From: Sinohyriopsis cumingii
Taxonomy: Eukaryota; Mollusca; Bivalvia; Unionida; Unionidae
Direction of reading: 5' to 3'
Length of the DNA: 64,000 bases
NCBI GenBank assembly: GCA_028554795.2
Contig: CM068841.1
Location: forward strand, 26,159,308 to 26,223,307
Part shown: positions 60,781-64,000 of the stretch, piece by piece
How the letters are laid out: each line of letters opens with the position of its first letter
Position numbering within the stretch: the first letter of the stretch is position 1
The notes under the pieces: model-generated
The model's input: only the letters and a program-made list of their open reading frames with translations
What the model was told of the DNA's origin: nothing
The model's database searches: none
Position numbers and translations under genes: made by a program

Positions 60781-62053
60781 CAATGCGTCCTGTAGAGACT
60801 AAGATGTATTCCAGACACGGAGTTTACCCCTAACATTAAATGCATTAGTGTTAATATGCTGTGTTATTACTCTATCGTCAGATGAAACATATGTGCTATT
60901 TGATGTGCATTCCAGTTATTTTATACAGAGTATAGAGTGTCTTCATGCCTTATTTGATAGTCAAATTAGGTAAATATTAAACTGACAATCTTCCACGATG
61001 ATTTTTTCAATTAAAGAAAACTTACCTATAGTCCTCTATAGCTTCTGACTCTATTCCATATTCCATAGACTGTAGACTTGCCATCGTGCTGGATATACGT
61101 ACACTTGTTTATTACACGAAATCGGTTTGACTGTATTATGTTCGAAACAAGGACCTCCCTTAATATCATGGGACGCGGCGTGAGTCATCTACATGTCGAG
61201 TCGGTCTGATATCTTAACAGCTATAGTGTACGCAAATTCTATATAAATCAGACAATCAAACATAACTAGACAGATAATGTTCGACTGATTGGTCTTTATC
61301 ATAAACAGATTTTAATCATGTATTACTAAGTATACTGAACATTTATAATTGTCTACATTGTTTAAAAATAAAGATTTGTCGACCTTTGACCCCTTTGTAC
61401 CAAAATGGAATGCCCTATCGTCATTCAAAGTGAAAGTAGAATTTTCTTAGCATATGTATCCAGGAAATGTGTGCGCCCATTTTAGCGAGTAATTCTCGAG
61501 AATTATATTGGCACTTTCATTACTGAAATATGCAACTAAAATGGATATTTAGTGGATCACTGGTTAATGCGAATCAAGTAAAGTCATAGAAAAGAAGTAT
61601 CCATCTTTTCTTTAGAATTAATCTTTCTTGTTTCTTTTCCTTAGTAATTCATGGAAAGAACCTTATCTTTCAAAATAGCTATAAAAAAAAAGCGGAACAG
61701 GTCTAAAATCAATAATTTTAAAAAATGCAACGCCACCGAAGCAACATGTGGTTACGTCGGACAGGAATAATGGATTGCAAATTGACGATTTAGTGTGCAT
61801 TCATACATATATTAGAACAGATACCGAATACACAATCGAGACAGTAATACTGGAATGTAAGTCATTTGTTAATTATTTGCTCCAACTTTCTCCTTAGGTA
61901 CTGTGCGATTACTCTTTCGGTGACTTGTGCCTAGTCGTGATGGTATATGAACTGGTGCGTACAAGCGAAGAAGTTATGAACTGCTCACCAGCGGACCTGG
62001 GTTTAAATCTCCGTAGAGTCCGAATTAAATATTTATCTAACCTGTATGATAGT

Positions 62054-62055
<2 letters not shown>
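60781..62055. other. Intergenic DNA, nothing recognised
   Basis: No coding or repeat structure. A weak B-box-like phrase near 61990 (GGGTTTAAATCTCCG) has no matching tRNA fold that I can see. Confidence 0.55.

Positions 62056-62094
<39 letters not shown>
62056..62094. repeat. (TG)n microsatellite
   Basis: A pure TG tract of 39 bp. Confidence 0.98.
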
Positions 62095-62095
<1 letters not shown>

Positions 62096-62893
62096 TATTT
62101 ATAGACTTGAACATGGGTCCTCGAATTAGGGCACCCATCGTCTCGCATCATGTACGCACCAACCACTCTCCTAGTCGTGCATCTCTCAGTAAGGATCGAA
62201 CTGAGTCTTGAATATCGGTAATCTTGCAAGGCGACAAAGAAAAATCATAACTTATACAGCAATGACTGAACAGAAGCTTAACGTTGTATATGCCGTTTTA
62301 TTCGGCCATCTTGCTGTCTTATTACAGTCAGCCATATACATTTATGTAATCGCAGTATAGAAGCGAAGAACAGACGCGCCATCCCACGACACAAGTTCGA
62401 ATTCTTCCATGAAATCGACCTAGTCATATTAAGGTAAGTCTGGATTTTCATAACGAGCGTTTATTCTCCTAATTGCTAAAGTGAAACCAGTTACAAATTC
62501 TTTCGCGTAAAGGATAGAATTGGAAGTTATAAGTACTTCCTGGTCGATAACAACGAATCTTCCCTGTACGATGATTCCATATAGAAAAAAGAAGGAATTT
62601 TGGGATTTCCCACTTTGCGAGTAATATGAACACGTGATGCCTCTATGTACACTCTTAGGCAGAATTAGCCTGTAGACCTCGAACGGTTGTATTTTTATAC
62701 CTTTACGTTACTTTCTGCGGCAATAAAAGGCTATTTACTGCTGTTGCTTACGAGATAAAATGGGTTTAACGCAGATTATTGCATTATGATAATAGCAAAG
62801 CAGTTTTGAACCACTCTTAGATAAAACAAATAATTTGTAGTGCAATGGAACCATGAGGCCATCTCATTATGTTAGCGGGTAAAAGTTTATAAT

Positions 62894-62894
<1 letters not shown>
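62095..62894. other. Intergenic DNA, nothing recognised
   Basis: No supported feature. Confidence 0.6.

Positions 62895-62957
<63 letters not shown>
62895..62957. repeat. Compound (CT)n(CA)n microsatellite
   Basis: A pure CT tract of about 35 bp passes directly into a CA tract of about 28 bp. Confidence 0.98.
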
Positions 62958-62959
<2 letters not shown>

Positions 62960-63223
62960 TCAGCGGTCATTATTACCTGTAACTCTGTTTTCTAGACAAT
63001 GTTAAATGGATGGCTGTGCAATATCATATGTGCATTCAAATTTATCAGTGTTAAAGCCCATGATGTAGGCTGCTGTTGTAGCGTGCTTCATGTCTTGCTG
63101 AACTGGCAATGCCAATTTTGTTTTGATTGTATACTGTACAGAGAAAGCAGTTGAGACATATTTAAAAACAATTCTCCTGTTGGTGCATTCATTACGGAGC
63201 CCGTGAAGGGACACACTTCACAC

Positions 63224-63484
63224 TTTACCAATCCGAGATCTCGGTTTACTAATCCGAGATCTCGATTTACTAATCAAAGATCTCAATTTACTAATCCGAG
63301 ATCTCGATTTAGTAATCCGAGATCTCGATTTACTAATCCGAGATCTCAGTTTGCTAATCCGAGATCTCGATTTAGTAATCCGAGATCTCGATTTACTAAT
63401 CCGAGATCTCGATTTACTAATCCGAGATCTCGGTTTACTAATCCGAGATCTCGATTTACTAATCCGAGATCTCGGTTTACTATA
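63224..63484. repeat. 21-bp tandem repeat with a palindromic core, 12 copies
   Basis: The unit is AATCCGAGATCTCGATTTACT. Its core CGAGATCTCG is a perfect 10-bp palindrome that contains an AGATCT site. Units vary mainly at the base after the core (CGA/CGG) and in ACT/AGT/GCT. The 21-bp period leaves two plus-strand frames open, one of which (63203-63553) would code for repeated FTNPRSR. I see no independent evidence that it is translated. Confidence 0.95.
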
Positions 63485-63553
63485 GGGAAATTTAAATTGA
63501 TGAATTTGTCATCTGGGTGCCTCATTTGGACTGGATCCGTTTATTGTGGATAG

Positions 63554-64000
63554 ACTGCTGTAGGTTGGAGGCGAAATATTCAAGCAAATGAGGTAAGTTG
63601 TAACTATAGAGTTTTGTTATAAGGGCGTTTATTACAATTAAAATAAAATACTACTCTTGAAGTGACGAGGTTACAAAAGAAAGTATTCTTTGCTGTATCA
63701 AGTAATTCAAGCCTTCTCACTGTCGATGATCCTGTAGTAAAGCCCCACAGTATACTTCTAAAGTATTTAAGTGTTCATGATTATTACGTTTGAGATAATG
63801 CTTTCATAATACCTGCTTCTACGAAAAATCAGGTATATTTCTTTTGTCACGGCAGTTGAGTATTTGTCAACTGGTCCGTCTGAACGTCCATCGTTCTTTA
63901 AAGTCTCTTGAAGCCCCAATTCAGAGTATGTAGTTAGGTTCCGTATAGGGGTTGTTAATAGTATGTAGATTTTGGATTCGGGTTCGATCATAAGGAACCC
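63554..64000. other. Intergenic DNA to the window edge, nothing recognised
   Basis: There are no repeats. The minus-strand frame at 63767-63991 (74 codons) lacks motifs. Confidence 0.55.

Noticed and set aside
61980-62010. tRNA gene suggested by GGGTTTAAATCTCCG
   Set aside because: No cloverleaf with matching acceptor stem or A box could be built around it. The same holds for the phrases near 40855, 46978 and 63980.

Overview
The window looks like nuclear DNA of an invertebrate animal, most likely a lophotrochozoan and plausibly a mollusc. It is AT-rich, has almost no long open frames, carries intron-type splice signals, many long (TA)n tracts and decayed minisatellites, and holds relics of several eukaryotic transposon classes. 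The mollusc guess rests on two tRNA-derived SINE copies that end in a GGCGTTAAACCCC-like segment plus a (CAA)n tail, a form I associate with molluscan SINEs; this is inference. No bacterial or phage gene is present. Most open frames longer than 60 codons are chance products of AT-rich DNA, of TA tracts, or of tandem repeats whose unit is a multiple of three.

Layout. 1-14.1 kb: intergenic DNA with a series of decayed tandem arrays (units of about 31, 37, 60 and 75 bp), several wrapped around (TA)n tracts, ending in a 142-bp higher-order repeat array (12.64-14.13 kb). 14.13-30.8 kb: a direct segmental duplication, copy A 14.13-20.33 kb and copy B 23.64-30.8 kb. Each copy carries a 112-codon frame for a small single-pass membrane protein (open in A, one TGA stop in B), a (TA)n tract, a 36-bp minisatellite, a 45-bp minisatellite and a candidate minus-strand exon. 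The 3.3 kb between the copies holds a Gag-like coiled-coil relic split by a SINE. 30.8-33.4 kb: nothing recognised. 33.4-36.7 kb: a CR1/L2-type LINE on the minus strand, nearly full ORF2 but broken. 36.7-43.2 kb: little.

43.2-45.0 kb: degraded plus-strand coding DNA with an adenain-like cysteine protease relic (Polinton/adintovirus type). 47.9-51.1 kb: minus-strand Ty3/gypsy relic with the unusual order protease-integrase-RT-RNase H, the hallmark of Gmr1-like elements. 51.1-52.2 kb: the 3' end of a Penelope-like element abutting it. 53.45 kb: a possible pogo/Tigger helix-turn-helix fragment. 54.77-55.22 kb: the one convincing host coding exon, an LRAT-domain exon on the minus strand with a clear 3' splice site. 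55.7-58.2 kb: a GC-rich, strongly degraded coding region of unknown origin. 58.3-64 kb: intergenic, with microsatellites, a GC-rich patch at 60.5 kb and a 12-copy 21-bp palindromic repeat at 63.2 kb.

There is no operon-like cooperation among these genes. What ties the window together is its history: repeated transposon insertion, one large tandem duplication, and local repeat expansion and decay. The SINEs give relative dates: one entered copy B after the duplication, the other entered an already decaying gag sequence.
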